This document shows positions 18,459 to 28,360 of a stretch of 64,000 bases of DNA, one piece after another. This DNA is from Geodermatophilus nigrescens. GTDB taxonomy: Bacteria; Actinomycetota; Actinomycetes; Mycobacteriales; Geodermatophilaceae. Numbering within the stretch: position 1 is the stretch's first letter; every line of letters begins with the position of its first letter. A program made the position numbers and the translations under genes. The stretch lies in assembly GCF_900129495.1 (NCBI RefSeq), contig NZ_FQVX01000006.1:62001-126000 (forward strand), given 5' to 3'. The notes below the pieces were generated by a model. It saw nothing but the letters and a program-made list of their open reading frames with translations, had not been told where the DNA came from and did no database searches.

Positions 18459-18764
18459 TCAGCGGTCGGCCGCGTGGGCGCCGCGCCGGCCGGAGGGCCG
18501 GCCGGGCAGCTGCAGCTGGGTGGTGTCGCGCTCGGGCAGCGGCGCGTCGAGGCCGGTGCCGGAGCGCAGCTCCTCCTCGCGGGCCGCGGCCGCGGCGCGC
18601 ACGTCGGCGCCGAAGTCGCCGATCGCGTCGGCGAGGTCGCGCAGGCCCTCGGCGATCGAGGCGCCGATGCCCGCGGGGGTCATCTTCTCGGCGGCGCGGG
18701 ACAGCTTGCGGACGACGAGGGCGCCGATGGTGATGCCCATCGCCAGCCAGAACAGCCGGCGCAT
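18459..18764 (-). CDS. DUF6167-like small membrane protein
   Basis: Protein of 101 residues found between rarA/DUF948 and alaS in many actinobacteria; molecular function unknown. One membrane segment is at the N-terminus (LFWLAMGITIGALVVRK). An amphipathic region with GIGASIAEGLRDLADAIGDFGADVR follows, then a polar tail (PERDTTQLQLPGR). The ATG shares a base with the stop of the upstream DUF948 gene (TGATG), so the two are likely made together. Family assignment rests on position and the membrane-helix plus DLADAIGDF pattern. Confidence 0.8.
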   Translation of the reverse strand: MRRLFWLAMGITIGALVVRKLSRAAEKMTPAGIGASIAEGLRDLADAIGDFGADVRAAAAAREEELRSGTGLDAPLPERDTTQLQLPGRPSGRRGAHAADR

Positions 18765-19189
18765 CAGGCGGCCCGCCGGGCGGCACGGCGCGCACGCCGG
18801 TCGGCCTTGTCCCGGGCGGCGGCCTCGGCGATCGCCTGGCCCTCGCGGCGCTTCTTCGTGGCGCTGCGCACGCCGTAGCTGAACGCGGCGACCTTGATCA
18901 GCGGGCTGCCCACGGTGGCGGCGACGACGCTGGTCAGCGCGGCCACGTTGCTCGACACGTTGGCCGCGTTGCCGGTGATGTCGTCGACCCGCTCGAGGTT
19001 GCTGTTGACCTGGGCGATCGTCGTCTGGGCCTGGCCGAGGATCGGCTGGCTCTGCTCGCGGACCTGCCGGATGGTCAGCGTCGCCTCGTCGAGGGTGCGG
19101 CCGAGCTTCAGCAGCGGGACGGCCAGCAGCACCACCAGCAGCACCAGCGCCAGGGCGGCGATCAGTCCGGCCCACTCTCCTGCGGACAC
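18764..19189 (-). CDS. DUF948 membrane protein
   Basis: Protein of 141 residues with one N-terminal membrane helix (AGLIAALALVLLVVLLAVPLLKLG). A long helical segment of the DUF948 type follows (TLTIRQVREQSQPILG, NSNLERVDDITGNAANVSS), then a very basic tail (KKRREGQ...RARRAARRAA). Role unknown; the family resembles methyl-accepting-type coiled coils without signalling domains. The GTG start (VSAGEWAGL) has GAGGAG upstream. A hairpin at 19216-19237 and a TACTGT -10-like hexamer (19244-19249) lie in front. Confidence 0.85.
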   Translation of the reverse strand: MSAGEWAGLIAALALVLLVVLLAVPLLKLGRTLDEATLTIRQVREQSQPILGQAQTTIAQVNSNLERVDDITGNAANVSSNVAALTSVVAATVGSPLIKVAAFSYGVRSATKKRREGQAIAEAAARDKADRRARRAARRAA

Positions 19190-19215
19190 GCGGCGTCTCC
19201 TCTTCTCCGTCGGCG

Positions 19216-19237
19216 GCCGGGAGGGTCGCCTCCCGGC
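19216..19237 (-). terminator. Hairpin between rarA and the DUF948 gene
   Basis: GCCGGGAGG (19216-19224), loop GTCG, CCTCCCGGC (19229-19237): nine perfect pairs, 30 bases after the rarA stop. It could terminate rarA, or form part of the DUF948 leader if the TACTGT hexamer at 19244-19249 is a promoter. Confidence 0.5.
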
Positions 19238-19266
19238 GGGGCAACAGTAGTCGCGGCCCCCGGCGG

Positions 19267-20601
19267 TCAGCGGGCGCGGCGGACGATCGCGCGCAGCTTG
19301 GCCAGCCGGGCGCCGATGCCGGCCTCGACCCCGCGGCCGGTGGGCCGGTAGTAGTCGCGCCCGACCAGCGCGTCGGGCGGGTACTGCTGCGGCACGATCC
19401 CGTCGGGCGCGTCGTGCGGGTAGACGTAGGTCTTCCCGTGGCCGAGCTTCTTGGCCCCGCCGTAGTGGGCGTCGCGCAGACCGGGCGGCACCGGCCCGCC
19501 GAGGCCGGCCCGGACGTCGGCCACCGACTCGGAGATCGCCACCGTGACGGCGTTGGACTTGGGCGCCGTGGCCAGGTGGACGACGGCGTGCGCGAGCGGG
19601 AAGTGCCCCTCGGGCATGCCGATGAAGGCGACGGCGTCGGCCGCGGCGACGGCGGTCTGCAGCGCCGTCGGGTCGGCCATGCCGATGTCCTCGCTGGCGG
19701 AGATGACCAGCCGGCGGGCGATGAAGCGCGGGTCCTCCCCCGCCACCACCATCCGCGCCAGGTAGTGCAGCGCGGCGTCGACGTCGCTGCCGCGGATCGA
19801 CTTGATCAGCGCGCTGGCGACGTCGTAGTGCATGTCGCCCTGCCGGTCGTACCGGACGGCGGCCTGGGCGACGGCGGTCTCCAGCGTGGCGAGGTCGATC
19901 TCGCTCGCACCCGCGGCCCGCGCCGCGCCCGCGCCGGACTCCAGCGCGGTGAGCGCCTTGCGCCCGTCGCCGCCGGCGACGCGGACCAGGTGCTCCTCGG
20001 CCTCCGCGGACAGCGTCACCGCGCCGTCGAGCCCGCGATCGCTGGTGAGCGCGCGGCGCAGCAGCGTGCGCACGTCGTCGTCGGACAGCGGCTGCAGCGC
20101 GAGCACCAGGCTGCGGGACAGCAGCGGGCTGACGACGGAGAAGAACGGGTTCTCCGTGGTGGCCGCGATCAGGCTGACGATCCGGTCCTCGACCGCGGAC
20201 AGCAGGCTGTCCTGCTGGGTCTTGGAGAACCGGTGCACCTCGTCGATGAACAGCACGGTGCGCCGGCCGCCGTAGGTGAGCTCGCGCTTGGCGCTGGTGA
20301 TGACCGCGCGGACCTCCTTCACCCCGGCGTCGAGCGCGGACAGCTGCACGAACTGGCGCTTGGTGGCCAGCGAGATGACGTGCGCGAGCGTGGTCTTGCC
20401 GGTGCCGGGCGGGCCGTAGAGGACCAGCGACATCGGCTCGTCGGCCTCGACCAGGCGGCGCAGCGGCGCGCGCGGGCCGAGCAGGTGGGACTGGCCGACG
20501 ACCTCGTCGAGCGAGCGCGGGCGCATCCGCACCGCCAGCGGGGCGCCCGGGTCGACGACGTCGTCCCCCGCCTCCGCGGGCTCGTCGAACAGGCTCGTCA
20601 C
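19267..20601 (-). CDS. rarA: Replication-associated recombination protein A (RarA/MgsA AAA+ ATPase)
   Basis: Clamp-loader-like AAA+ ATPase acting at stalled replication forks; 444 residues. The Walker A is [13 protein letters not shown], the Walker B is [12 protein letters not shown], sensor 1 is [11 protein letters not shown], and the C-terminal tetramerisation domain includes [14 protein letters not shown] and [12 protein letters not shown]. The GTG start is preceded by TAGCGT and eight bases, consistent with a leaderless mRNA. It is divergent from an aldo/keto reductase gene 35 bases away. Confidence 0.96.
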   Translation of the reverse strand: MTSLFDEPAEAGDDVVDPGAPLAVRMRPRSLDEVVGQSHLLGPRAPLRRLVEADEPMSLVLYGPPGTGKTTLAHVISLATKRQFVQLSALDAGVKEVRAVITSAKRELTYGGRRTVLFIDEVHRFSKTQQDSLLSAVEDRIVSLIAATTENPFFSVVSPLLSRSLVLALQPLSDDDVRTLLRRALTSDRGLDGAVTLSAEAEEHLVRVAGGDGRKALTALESGAGAARAAGASEIDLATLETAVAQAAVRYDRQGDMHYDVASALIKSIRGSDVDAALHYLARMVVAGEDPRFIARRLVISASEDIGMADPTALQTAVAAADAVAFIGMPEGHFPLAHAVVHLATAPKSNAVTVAISESVADVRAGLGGPVPPGLRDAHYGGAKKLGHGKTYVYPHDAPDGIVPQQYPPDALVGRDYYRPTGRGVEAGIGARLAKLRAIVRRAR

Positions 20602-20636
20602 GCTTGTCGACGCTACCCGCGGGGCACGACAGCCCC

Positions 20637-21494
20637 GTGCAGCAGCGACGCATCGGAGACCAGACCGTCAGTGCCATCGGACTCGGGGCCATGCCCCTGT
20701 CCACGAAGACCGACCGGCCCTCGCGCGAGGACGCCGTCGCGGTGGTCCACGCCGCGCTCGACGCCGGCGTGACCCTGATCGACACCGCCGACGCCTACGC
20801 CCGCGACGAGTCGGAGTTCGGCCACAACGAGTCCCTCGTCGCCGAGGCGCTGTCCTCGTACGGGGGCGACACGTCCGGCGTGCTCGTGGCGACCAAGGGC
20901 GGGCACACCCGCGAGGGCAGCGACTGGCTGCTCGACGGGTCGCCCGCCTACCTGCGGCGGGCCTGCGAGGCGTCGCTGCGGCGCCTCGGCGTCGACACGA
21001 TCGACCTGTACCAGTACCACCGGCCCGACCCGGAGACGCCGTGGGAGGACTCGATGGGCGCGCTGCGGCAGCTCGCCGACGACGGCCTCGTGCGGATGGT
21101 GGGCATCTCCAACGCCGACGTCGCGCAGATCGACGTCGCCCGCTCGATCGTGGGCCCGGCGCTGGTGAGCGTGCAGAACCAGTTCTCGCCGGGGTGGCGG
21201 CACTCCGCCGACGAGCTCGCGCACTGCGCCGGGCACGGACTGGCGTTCATCCCGTGGAGCCCGTTCGGCGGGGTGACGGCGGCCGGCTCGCTCGACGCGA
21301 CGGCGCCGGCGTTCGCGGAGGTGGCGTCCGAGCTCGGCGTCTCGGTGTACCAGGTGACGCTCGCCTGGCACCTCGCGCAGGCCGACGTCGTGCTGCCCAT
21401 CCCGGGGGCGTCGCGGCCGGCGTCGATCCAGGACTCCGCCGCCGCGACCCACGTGCAGCTGACCCCGGACCAGCTGGCCCGCCTGGACGCCTGA
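20637..21494 (+). CDS. Aldo/keto reductase
   Basis: NAD(P)H-dependent oxidoreductase of the (beta/alpha)8 AKR superfamily, about 285 residues. The catalytic tetrad is visible: Asp in [19 protein letters not shown] (Tyr shifted within the same segment), Lys in VLVATKGG and His in LYQYHRPDP. The cofactor-binding C-terminus contains [17 protein letters not shown]. The GTG at 20637 ([17 protein letters not shown]) fits the usual family start; a TTG eleven codons upstream is less likely, since it lies against the rarA promoter. Substrate unknown. Confidence 0.88.
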   Translation: MQQRRIGDQTVSAIGLGAMPLSTKTDRPSREDAVAVVHAALDAGVTLIDTADAYARDESEFGHNESLVAEALSSYGGDTSGVLVATKGGHTREGSDWLLDGSPAYLRRACEASLRRLGVDTIDLYQYHRPDPETPWEDSMGALRQLADDGLVRMVGISNADVAQIDVARSIVGPALVSVQNQFSPGWRHSADELAHCAGHGLAFIPWSPFGGVTAAGSLDATAPAFAEVASELGVSVYQVTLAWHLAQADVVLPIPGASRPASIQDSAAATHVQLTPDQLARLDA

Positions 21495-21508
21495 GGGGCG
21501 CTCCCCGC

Positions 21509-21580
21509 GTTGATCATCGGGCGGTTGCCGCTCGTCCCGGCGTGGCCGCGCGTGTCGGCGGCAACCGTCCGATGATCAAC
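21509..21580. repeat. 72-bp palindromic repeat, copy 1
   Basis: The ends GTTGATCATCGG and CCGATGATCAAC, with inner GGTTGCCGC and GCGGCAACC, form a 23-bp stem with one mismatch and a 26-base centre. A second copy of the same length is at 22540-22611, with 60 of 72 positions identical by hand alignment. The two copies bracket the DUF559-type gene, whose stop codon lies inside this copy. Confidence 0.8.
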
Positions 21581-22451
21581 TCCCGGGGCGCCAGCCTCGG
21601 CTGAGCAGTGCCCGCCGCGTCCGCTCGACGACCACCGCCGGCCCCGCGAGATGGCGGCCGGCGAACCGCAGCACGAGCCACCCGTCGGCGGCCATGAGCG
21701 AGTACCGGTCGACGTCCCGCCCGAACTGCTCCGGCTCGGCGTGCTGGCGGCCCTCGTACTCGACGGCTACCCGGTACTGGGCGTACCCGAGGTCGCCGTG
21801 TGCCACGACCCGTCCCCGGCGGTCGAGCACCGGGACCTGGACCTCGGGGTCGGGCAGGTCGCTGGTCACCAGCCAGTAGCGCAGCAGGCTCTCCGGCCGG
21901 GACATCGCCCGGGCCGACAGCAGCGGCGCGCACTCCCGCGCCCGGACGACCCCGCGCACCCGGTCCGCGCGGGCGAGACGGCGCTCGAGCGACGCGGCGT
22001 CGAGGTGACCCGCACGGAGCAGCGCGTCTCCGGTGGCCACCAGTTCCGCCGGCGTGAGCCGTGTCGCCAGGTCGAGGAAGGTCTGCGCGCCCGAGGTCAC
22101 CCGCAGTCCCCGGACGTCGACCACGTCGTCGCCGCGCAGGTCGCGGACGTGCACCGCCAGCCCGCGGCGCTGCGGCAGGACCGGACGCGGCCGCAGGACG
22201 ACCTCGACCTCAGCTGGAGGGTCAGACCGCACCCCGAGCAGGACCGCCGCCGTGCCGAGCCCGAAGGCGGCGTCCGGCGGGAGGAGCCGCGTCCATGCCC
22301 GGCAGCGCACGGCCACATCGTCGTCCGCCGCGGAGGACAGGTAGAGCCCGGTGGAGACCCGGCGTCCGTCCGCGGTGATCTGGCGGCGCCGCGCTCCGGC
22401 GGCGCGGGCCTCGCGCCAGGTGTAGACCAACGGCAGTTCGACGTCGTCCAT
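21576..22451 (-). CDS. AbiEi-like / DUF559 (Vsr-type nuclease fold) domain protein
   Basis: Protein of 291 residues common and multicopy in actinobacteria. The N-terminal half has a winged-helix-like start (YTWREARAAGARRRQITADG) as in AbiEi antitoxins. The C-terminal ~100 residues look like DUF559, related to very-short-patch repair nucleases. The putative PD-(D/E)xK residues are in VVAHGDLGYAQYRVAVEYEG (Asp and Glu), followed by RQHAE, RDVDRYSLMAADGWLVLRF. No partner toxin gene is adjacent, so antitoxin function is doubtful. Its stop lies in one 72-bp palindrome and its 5' flank carries the other, hinting that the gene and its flanks inserted or duplicated together. Confidence 0.72.
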   Translation of the reverse strand: MDDVELPLVYTWREARAAGARRRQITADGRRVSTGLYLSSAADDDVAVRCRAWTRLLPPDAAFGLGTAAVLLGVRSDPPAEVEVVLRPRPVLPQRRGLAVHVRDLRGDDVVDVRGLRVTSGAQTFLDLATRLTPAELVATGDALLRAGHLDAASLERRLARADRVRGVVRARECAPLLSARAMSRPESLLRYWLVTSDLPDPEVQVPVLDRRGRVVAHGDLGYAQYRVAVEYEGRQHAEPEQFGRDVDRYSLMAADGWLVLRFAGRHLAGPAVVVERTRRALLSRGWRPGS

Positions 22452-22539
22452 GCCGTGACCGTCGCGCCACGGCGTCCCCGGGGCCGCGGACGGACGGCGG
22501 TCTGTGGACGCCGCGACGGACTGTGGACCGGCGTCAGCA

Positions 22540-22611
22540 GTCGATCATCGTCCCGTTGCCGCTCACGCCGGCGTGTCCGCGCGTGTCTGCGGCAACGAGC
22601 CGATGATCAAC
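22540..22611. repeat. 72-bp palindromic repeat, copy 2
   Basis: Same architecture as the copy at 21509-21580: outer arms GTCGATCATCG and CGATGATCAAC, inner CGTTGCCGC and GCGGCAACG. Three of 23 stem positions mismatch. Several differences from copy 1 fall in both arms in a way that keeps pairing. It lies 88 bases upstream of the DUF559-type gene start and 15 bases past the aminotransferase stop. Confidence 0.8.
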
Positions 22612-22626
22612 TTCCGGCGCCACCCC

Positions 22627-23718
22627 TCAGCGGCCGAGGACCTCGCGCAGGGCCGCCAGCACCAGGGCCACCTTGTCCGGCGCCGCGTTCGGGCCCATCA
22701 GGCCGATCCGCCACACCGTCGCTGCGTACGCGCCGACGCCGCCGCCGATCTCCAGGTCGTAGCGCTCGAGCAGCTCCTTGCGCACCGCCGCGGAGTCGAC
22801 ACCCTCGGGCACCCGCACCGTGGTCAGCTCCGGCAGCCGGTGCCCGTCGGCGGCGAACAGCTCCAGGCCCATCTCCTGCAGGCCCTCGTGCAGCAGCCGG
22901 CCGGCCTCGGCGTGCCGGGCGTGCACCGCCTCCAGCCCCTCGTCGAGCAGCCGGCCGAGCCCCGCGTGCAGCGACACGACCATCCCGGTCGGCGCCGTGT
23001 GGTGGTAGGTGCGGCCACCGGAGCCGGCCGCCTCCCCCGCGTAGCCGCCGAGCATGCCGAGGTCGAGGTACCAGCTGCGCGGCTTCTCGATCCGCCGCTC
23101 CCACGCCCGGTCGGAGATGGTGAACGGCGCGAGGCCGGGCGCGACACCCAGGCACTTCTGCGAGCCGGAGTAGGCGAGGTCGACGCCCCACTCGTCCAGC
23201 CGCACCGGGATGCCGCCGAGCGAGGTCACGCAGTCGGCCAGCAGCAACGCGTCGCCCTTGCCGGCCGCCAGCGGCTCGAGGTCCGAGCGCACCCCGGTGG
23301 AGGTCTCCGCGTGCACCGCGGCGATCAACTTCGGCGACGGGTGCGCCTCCAGCACGCGCGCGGCGTCGACCGGCTGCCCCCACTCGTGGTCGACCCGCAC
23401 CACCTCGGCGCCGCAGCGCGAGGCGACGTCGACCATCCGCTCGCCGAACAGCCCGTTGACCGCCACGACGACGACGTCACCCGGGCCCACCGTGTTGACG
23501 AAGGACGCCTCCATGCCCGCCGACCCGGTGGCCGACAGCGGCAGTGTGCGGCGGTTCGCGGTGCCGAACACCGTCCGCAGCCGCTCGGAGGTCTCGTCGA
23601 GGATCCCGAGGAACACCGGGTCCAGGTGCCCGAGCAGCGGCTGCGCCAGCGCGACCGCCGCCTCCGGGTAGGGGTTCGAGGGGCCGGGTCCGAGCAGGGT
23701 GCGGGCGCGCAGCGGCAT
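22627..23718 (-). CDS. Class V aminotransferase (alanine-glyoxylate / serine-pyruvate type)
   Basis: PLP-dependent aminotransferase, 363 residues. The PLP lysine is in AYSGSQKCLG, the cofactor Asp in LLADCVTSLGG, and the small-domain Arg region in WRIGLMG. The N-terminal LLGPGPSNPYPE is typical of the alanine-glyoxylate family, including PucG-like purine catabolism enzymes. The exact substrate pair is uncertain. The ATG at 23718 is preceded by TAGCGT (23726-23731) and seven bases, so a leaderless transcript starting at this ATG is more likely than a GTG three codons upstream. Divergent from the ASCH gene. Confidence 0.9.
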   Translation of the reverse strand: MPLRARTLLGPGPSNPYPEAAVALAQPLLGHLDPVFLGILDETSERLRTVFGTANRRTLPLSATGSAGMEASFVNTVGPGDVVVVAVNGLFGERMVDVASRCGAEVVRVDHEWGQPVDAARVLEAHPSPKLIAAVHAETSTGVRSDLEPLAAGKGDALLLADCVTSLGGIPVRLDEWGVDLAYSGSQKCLGVAPGLAPFTISDRAWERRIEKPRSWYLDLGMLGGYAGEAAGSGGRTYHHTAPTGMVVSLHAGLGRLLDEGLEAVHARHAEAGRLLHEGLQEMGLELFAADGHRLPELTTVRVPEGVDSAAVRKELLERYDLEIGGGVGAYAATVWRIGLMGPNAAPDKVALVLAALREVLGR

Positions 23719-23752
23719 GCCCGGCACGCTACCGAGCAGCGAGGATCACCAC

Positions 23753-24280
23753 ATGACCGACGAGCCCGGCGCGCTGCGCCGCGAGGAGGCCGCCGCGCTG
23801 TGGGCGGCGTACACCGCGCAGCGGCCGGGCGGAGGCCCGCCCGAGGACGAGCCGCCCGTCGAGCGCTTCGGCGACGGCCGCGCGCTCGCCGACGAGCTGA
23901 TCGGGCTGGTCCTCACCGGGACCAAGCGAGCCACCGCCGGCCTGGTCGCCGACTTCGCGCACGACGGCGAGCCGCTGCCCCGCATCGGCGGGCACTGGGT
24001 CGCCTGCGACGGCGACGGGCGCCCGCGGGCGGTCCTGCGCAGCACCGAGCTGCGGGTCGGCCGCCTCGACAGCGTCGACGACGCCTTCGCCTGGGACGAG
24101 GGCGAGGGCGACCGCACGCGGGAGAGCTGGCTCGCCGGCCACCTCCGCTACTTCACCCGCACCCTGGCCGCACGGGGCGAGCGCTGGGACGACGGCCTCG
24201 AGGTCGTCTTCGAGCGGTTCCGGGTGGTCTGGCCACCCGAGGTGGCCGACCGGGCCGACCGGGCCGACCGGGCCGGCTGA
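23753..24280 (+). CDS. ASCH-domain protein
   Basis: Protein of 175 residues with the ASCH fold, related to PUA domains and expected to bind RNA or modified nucleotides. The signature is DELIGLVLTGTKRATAGLVADF (helix and GxKxxT-like loop), then GGHWVACDGDGRPRAVLRSTELR and DGLEVVFERFRVVW. A GAGG ribosome-binding site precedes the ATG. The C-terminus ends in a short Asp-Arg-Ala tandem (ADRADRADRAG), which reflects a 9-base DNA repeat. Divergent from the aminotransferase gene. Function in vivo unknown. Confidence 0.87.
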   Translation: MTDEPGALRREEAAALWAAYTAQRPGGGPPEDEPPVERFGDGRALADELIGLVLTGTKRATAGLVADFAHDGEPLPRIGGHWVACDGDGRPRAVLRSTELRVGRLDSVDDAFAWDEGEGDRTRESWLAGHLRYFTRTLAARGERWDDGLEVVFERFRVVWPPEVADRADRADRAG

Positions 24281-24294
24281 GTCAGCCGGCCCGG
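24268..24294. terminator. Bidirectional hairpin between the ASCH gene and aspS
   Basis: CCGGGCCGGCTGA (24268-24280) and TCAGCCGGCCCGG (24282-24294) are perfectly complementary around one base. The ASCH stop codon lies in the stem, and the convergent aspS stop follows at 24302. Confidence 0.6.
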
Positions 24295-24301
24295 CCGGGG
24301 G

Positions 24302-26077
24302 TCACGTCGAGGGGTCGCTCGGCCCCGGGGCGCCGGGCTCGCCGGGCAGCGCCGGCTCCTCCGCCACCGCGTCGATGCCGGCCTCCTTGCGCTGCGCGTC
24401 CGTGATCGGCGTCGGCGCGCCGGTCAGCGGGTCGTAGCCGGCGCCGGTCTTCGGGAACGCGATGACCTCGCGGATCGAGTCGACGCCGGCCAGCAGCGCG
24501 GTGAGCCGGTCCCACCCGAGCGCGGCACCGGCGTGCGGCGGCGGGCCGTAGGCGAACGCCTCGAGGAAGAACCCGAACCGGTCACGGGCCTCCTCGCGGG
24601 ACATGCCGAGGGTCTCGAACACCCGCTCCTGCAGCTCGGGGTCGGCGATCCGGACCGACCCGCTGGCCAGCTCGTTGCCGTTGACCACCAGGTCGTAGGC
24701 GTCCGACAGTGCGTTCGCCTTGTCGTCGGCGAAGCGGTCCCGCCACTCGGGGGTGGGCGAGGTGAATGGGTGGTGCATGAACGTCCAGTCGCCGTCCTCG
24801 GTCTCCTCGAACATCGGGAAGTCGACGACGAACAGGAACGACCAGGAGCCCGGCTCGATGAGCTCCAGCCGCTTGGCGATCTCGTTGCGCGCGGCGCCGA
24901 GCAGCTCCTGCGAGGACCGGCGGGGGCCCGCGGCGAAGAACACGCAGTCGCCGGGCGAGGCGCCGACGGCCTCGACCAGGCCCGCGCGCTCGGCGTCGGA
25001 GATGTTCTTCGCCACCGGCCCGCCGAGGGTGCCGTCCTCGCCGACGGTCACGTAGGCCAGGCCCCGGTAGCCGCGCGAGCGGGCCCAGTCCTGCCAGGCG
25101 TCGAACGCGCGCCGCGGCTGCGACCCGCCGCCGGGCATGACCACCGCGCCCACGTAGGGCGCCTGGAACACCCGGAACGGGGTGTCGGCGAAGTACGACG
25201 TCAGCTCGGTGAGCTCGACGCCGAAGCGCAGGTCGGGCTTGTCCGACCCGAACCGGTCCATCGCCTCGCGGTAGGTCATCCGGGGGATCTCGGGCACGTC
25301 GTAGGAGGCGAGTTCGCGCCACAGCGCCCGCACGACGTCCTCGACGATCGCGAGCACGTCGTCGCGCTCGACGAAGCTCATCTCGAAGTCGAGCTGGGTG
25401 AACTCCGGCTGCCGGTCGGCGCGGAAGTCCTCGTCCCGGAAGCAGCGGGCGATCTGGTAGTAGCGCTCCAGCCCGCCGATCATCAGCAGCTGCTTGAACA
25501 GCTGCGGGGACTGCGGCAGCGCGTACCACTTGCCCGGCTGCAGCCGCACCGGCACGAGGAAGTCGCGCGCGCCCTCGGGCGTGGAGCGCGTCAGGTCCGG
25601 CGTCTCCACCTCGGTGAACCCGTGCCCGGCCATCACGCCGCGGGCGACCCGGTTGATCTCGCTGCGCAGCCGCAGGATCCGCGCCGGGCCCTGCCGCCGC
25701 AGGTCGAGGTAGCGGTACTTGTAGCGGACGTCGTCGCCGGCGGCGACGTCGGTCTCGATCGGGAACGGCAGCGGCGCCGACGGCGACAGCACCCGCAGCT
25801 CGGCCGCGGCCACCTCGATCTCGCCGGTGGGCAGCTCGGGGTTCTCGTTGCCCGCCGGCCGCTGCCGGACCTCGCCGGTGACGAGCACGCAGAACTCGTT
25901 GCGGAGGGCGTGCGCCTCCTCCTCGCGGACGACGACCTGGACGTAGCCCGAGGCGTCGCGCAGGTCGACGAAGACGACGCCGCCGTGGTCGCGCCGGCGG
26001 GCCACCCAGCCGGCGAGGGTGACGGTGGAGCCGGCGTCGGCCGCGCGCAGCGTGCCGGCGTCGTGGGTGCGGAGCAC
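24302..26077 (-). CDS. aspS: Aspartyl-tRNA synthetase (bacterial type)
   Basis: Class II synthetase of 591 residues. It shows the N-terminal OB anticodon-binding domain ([35 protein letters not shown]), the catalytic domain with motif 2 ([20 protein letters not shown]) and the bacterial insertion (GAD) domain. Motif 3 is [13 protein letters not shown] near the C-terminus. In many actinobacteria AspRS also charges tRNA-Asn for the transamidation route; whether this one is non-discriminating cannot be judged here. It is followed upstream on the same strand by an aldo/keto reductase and hisS. Confidence 0.97.
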   Translation of the reverse strand: MLRTHDAGTLRAADAGSTVTLAGWVARRRDHGGVVFVDLRDASGYVQVVVREEEAHALRNEFCVLVTGEVRQRPAGNENPELPTGEIEVAAAELRVLSPSAPLPFPIETDVAAGDDVRYKYRYLDLRRQGPARILRLRSEINRVARGVMAGHGFTEVETPDLTRSTPEGARDFLVPVRLQPGKWYALPQSPQLFKQLLMIGGLERYYQIARCFRDEDFRADRQPEFTQLDFEMSFVERDDVLAIVEDVVRALWRELASYDVPEIPRMTYREAMDRFGSDKPDLRFGVELTELTSYFADTPFRVFQAPYVGAVVMPGGGSQPRRAFDAWQDWARSRGYRGLAYVTVGEDGTLGGPVAKNISDAERAGLVEAVGASPGDCVFFAAGPRRSSQELLGAARNEIAKRLELIEPGSWSFLFVVDFPMFEETEDGDWTFMHHPFTSPTPEWRDRFADDKANALSDAYDLVVNGNELASGSVRIADPELQERVFETLGMSREEARDRFGFFLEAFAYGPPPHAGAALGWDRLTALLAGVDSIREVIAFPKTGAGYDPLTGAPTPITDAQRKEAGIDAVAEEPALPGEPGAPGPSDPST

Positions 26078-26102
26078 TAGAGGGCCTCTCTCAGGGGGTG
26101 GG

Positions 26103-27083
26103 TCACCAGCGGTCGTGCACGTGCTGACGGATGCGCTCGTCGTAGAGGCGCTCGAGGTCGGCGAGCTCGGCGTCGGTCAGCGCCGGGAGGTCGGCGGCCG
26201 CGGCGTTCGAGCGGGCCTGCTCCACCGAGCGGGCCCCGGGGATGACGCAGGTGACGCCGGGCTGCTGGACCACCCAGCGCAGCGCGACCTGGGCCGGCGA
26301 GCGGTCGCCGCAGATCGCGGTGAACTCGCGCGCGGCGGCCACGCCGACCTCGTAGGGCACGCCGGCGAAGGTCTCGCCGACGTCGAAGGCCTCGCCCTGG
26401 CGGTTGTAGTTGCGGTGGTCGTCGGCGCCGAACGTCGTCGACTCGTCGTACTTGCCCGACAGCAGGCCGCTGGCCAGCGGCACGCGGGCCAGGATCCCGA
26501 CGCCGGCCGCGGCGGCCGCGGGCAGCAGCTCCTCGAGCGGCTTGCGGCGGAACACGTTGAGGATCACCTGGATGGTCTGCACGCCGGGGTGCTCGAGCGC
26601 CGTCAGGCCCTCCGCGACGGTCTCCACCGAGACGCCGTAGGCGGCGATCGCGCCGTCGGCGACCATCGCGTCGAGCGCGTCGTAGACCCGCTGGTCGGAG
26701 TAGACCGCGGTGGGCGGGCAGTGCAGCTGGACGAGGTCGAGGGTCTCGACGCCGAGGTTGCGCCGCGACCGGTCGACCCACGCCCGCAGGTTCTCCGGGG
26801 TGTACTGCGCGGCCTCGAACGGGTCGGCGCGGCGGCCGGCCTTGGTGGCCACGAACGGCCGGTCGGACCGGGCGGCCAGCGCCTTGCGGATGCGCTCCTC
26901 GCTGCGGCCGTCGCCGTAGACGTCGGCCGTGTCGAGCAGGGTCACGCCGGCGTCGAGGGCGGCGTCGAGCACGTCGCCCGCGGTCGCCTCGTCGACGTCG
27001 CCCCAGTCGCCGCCCAGCTGCCAGGTGCCCAGGCCGACGACGCCGACGTCGGCGCCGGTCCGTCCGAGGGGTCGGGTCTCCAT
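26103..27083 (-). CDS. Aldo/keto reductase
   Basis: Second AKR-family oxidoreductase in the window, 326 residues. The tetrad segments are [20 protein letters not shown] (Asp and Tyr), FVATKAGRR (Lys) and LVQLHCPPT (His). The C-terminal cofactor site is [16 protein letters not shown]. It resembles the YccK/general stress protein 69 group that acts on aldehydes, but the substrate is not determined. The ATG shares a base with the hisS stop (TGATG), so it is probably co-translated with hisS. Confidence 0.93.
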   Translation of the reverse strand: METRPLGRTGADVGVVGLGTWQLGGDWGDVDEATAGDVLDAALDAGVTLLDTADVYGDGRSEERIRKALAARSDRPFVATKAGRRADPFEAAQYTPENLRAWVDRSRRNLGVETLDLVQLHCPPTAVYSDQRVYDALDAMVADGAIAAYGVSVETVAEGLTALEHPGVQTIQVILNVFRRKPLEELLPAAAAAGVGILARVPLASGLLSGKYDESTTFGADDHRNYNRQGEAFDVGETFAGVPYEVGVAAAREFTAICGDRSPAQVALRWVVQQPGVTCVIPGARSVEQARSNAAAADLPALTDAELADLERLYDERIRQHVHDRW

Positions 27084-28360
27084 CAGTTGTCTCCCACTTC
27101 CTGGGTCACGGCGGTCCGCAGCGCCTCGAACAGGTTCCCCACGGGGACGGCGCGTTGCTCCCCCGTGCGCAGGTCCTTCAGCTGGCCGACGCCCTCGGCC
27201 AGGTCGCGCTCGCCGATCACGACCGCGTGCGTGGCACCCGACCGGTCGGCGGCCTTCATGGCGCCCTTGAGCCCGCGGTCGCCGTAGACGGTGTCCGCGG
27301 ACACCCCGGCCTGCCGCAGCTGCCCGACCAGCCGGACGGCCAGCCGCTTGGCCTCCGCGCCCAGCGGGACGACGAACGCCTGCACCCCGGCGGTCGCGCC
27401 GACGTCGAGGCCCTCGGCCTGCACGGCCAGCAGGGTCCGGTCGACGCCGACGGCGTAGCCGATGCCGCTCACGTCGGGCCCGCCGAGCGCGGCCGAGAGC
27501 CCGTCGTAGCGCCCGCCGCCGCCGATCGCCGACTGCGCGCCGAGGCCGTGGTGGACGAACTCGAACGTCGTCTTCGTGTAGTAGTCCAGCCCGCGCACCA
27601 GCCTGGGCGCCTCGGTCCAGGTCACGCCGAGGTCGGTGAGGTGCTGGCGGACGGCGTCGTAGTGCGCCCTGGTGGAGTCCGACAGGTGGTCGACCATCAG
27701 CGGGGCGTCGTCGAGCTGGGCCTGCACCTCGGGCCGCTTGTCGTCGAGCACGCGCAGCGGGTTGATCTCCGCCCGGCGGCGCGTCTCCTCGTCGAGGTCG
27801 AGCTTCTCCAGGTAGGCGACGAGCAGCTCGCGGTACTGCGGGCGGCAGGTGGCGTCGCCGAGCGAGGTGAGCAGCAGCTCGAAGTCGCGCAGGCCGAGGT
27901 CGCGGAAGCCCTGCACCGCGAGCGCCACCACCTCGGCGTCCAGCGCGGGGTCGTCGACGCCGAGGGCCTCCATGTCGACCTGCGTGAAGTGCCGGTAGCG
28001 GCCGGCCTGCGGGCGCTCGTAGCGGAAGGCCGACCCCACGGTCCACAGCTTCACCGGCAGCGCGCCGGTGTGCAGCCGGTGCTCGATGAACGCGCGCATG
28101 AGCCCGGCGGTGAGCTCGGGGCGCAGCGTGAGCGAGCGGCCGCCGCGGTCGGCGAAGGTGTACATCTCCTTCGTCACGACGTCGGTGGACTCCCCCACCC
28201 CGCGGCTGAAGACGGCGGTCTCCTCGAACACCGGCGTCTCGACGTAGCCGTAGCCGGCCCGCCGCAGCGGCGCGGTGAGGGTGTCGCGGACGGCGAGGAA
28301 ACGCGCGGAGTCCGGCGGCAGGACGTCGAACGTGCCCTTCGGGGCGGTCAGGCCGCTCAC
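27083..28360 (-). CDS. hisS: Histidyl-tRNA synthetase
   Basis: Class II synthetase of 425 residues, full length. Motif 1 is near [24 protein letters not shown] (short helix and strand), and motif 2 is [18 protein letters not shown]. The histidine-binding [14 protein letters not shown] and GGGGRYDGL are present, and motif 3 is [13 protein letters not shown]. The C-terminal anticodon-binding domain starts at VQAFVVPLG. The GTG start (VSGLTAPKG) overlaps the metallo-hydrolase stop by GTGA. Confidence 0.97.
   Translation of the reverse strand: MSGLTAPKGTFDVLPPDSARFLAVRDTLTAPLRRAGYGYVETPVFEETAVFSRGVGESTDVVTKEMYTFADRGGRSLTLRPELTAGLMRAFIEHRLHTGALPVKLWTVGSAFRYERPQAGRYRHFTQVDMEALGVDDPALDAEVVALAVQGFRDLGLRDFELLLTSLGDATCRPQYRELLVAYLEKLDLDEETRRRAEINPLRVLDDKRPEVQAQLDDAPLMVDHLSDSTRAHYDAVRQHLTDLGVTWTEAPRLVRGLDYYTKTTFEFVHHGLGAQSAIGGGGRYDGLSAALGGPDVSGIGYAVGVDRTLLAVQAEGLDVGATAGVQAFVVPLGAEAKRLAVRLVGQLRQAGVSADTVYGDRGLKGAMKAADRSGATHAVVIGERDLAEGVGQLKDLRTGEQRAVPVGNLFEALRTAVTQEVGDN

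Noticed and set aside
19414..20772. Long plus-strand open frame opposite rarA
   Set aside because: The opposite strand of a highly GC-rich gene yields open frames rich in Gly/Arg/Asp; no family pattern and no ribosome-binding site.
21576..22451. AbiE toxin-antitoxin pair
   Set aside because: No AbiEii-type nucleotidyltransferase gene lies beside it; only the antitoxin-like N-terminus is seen.
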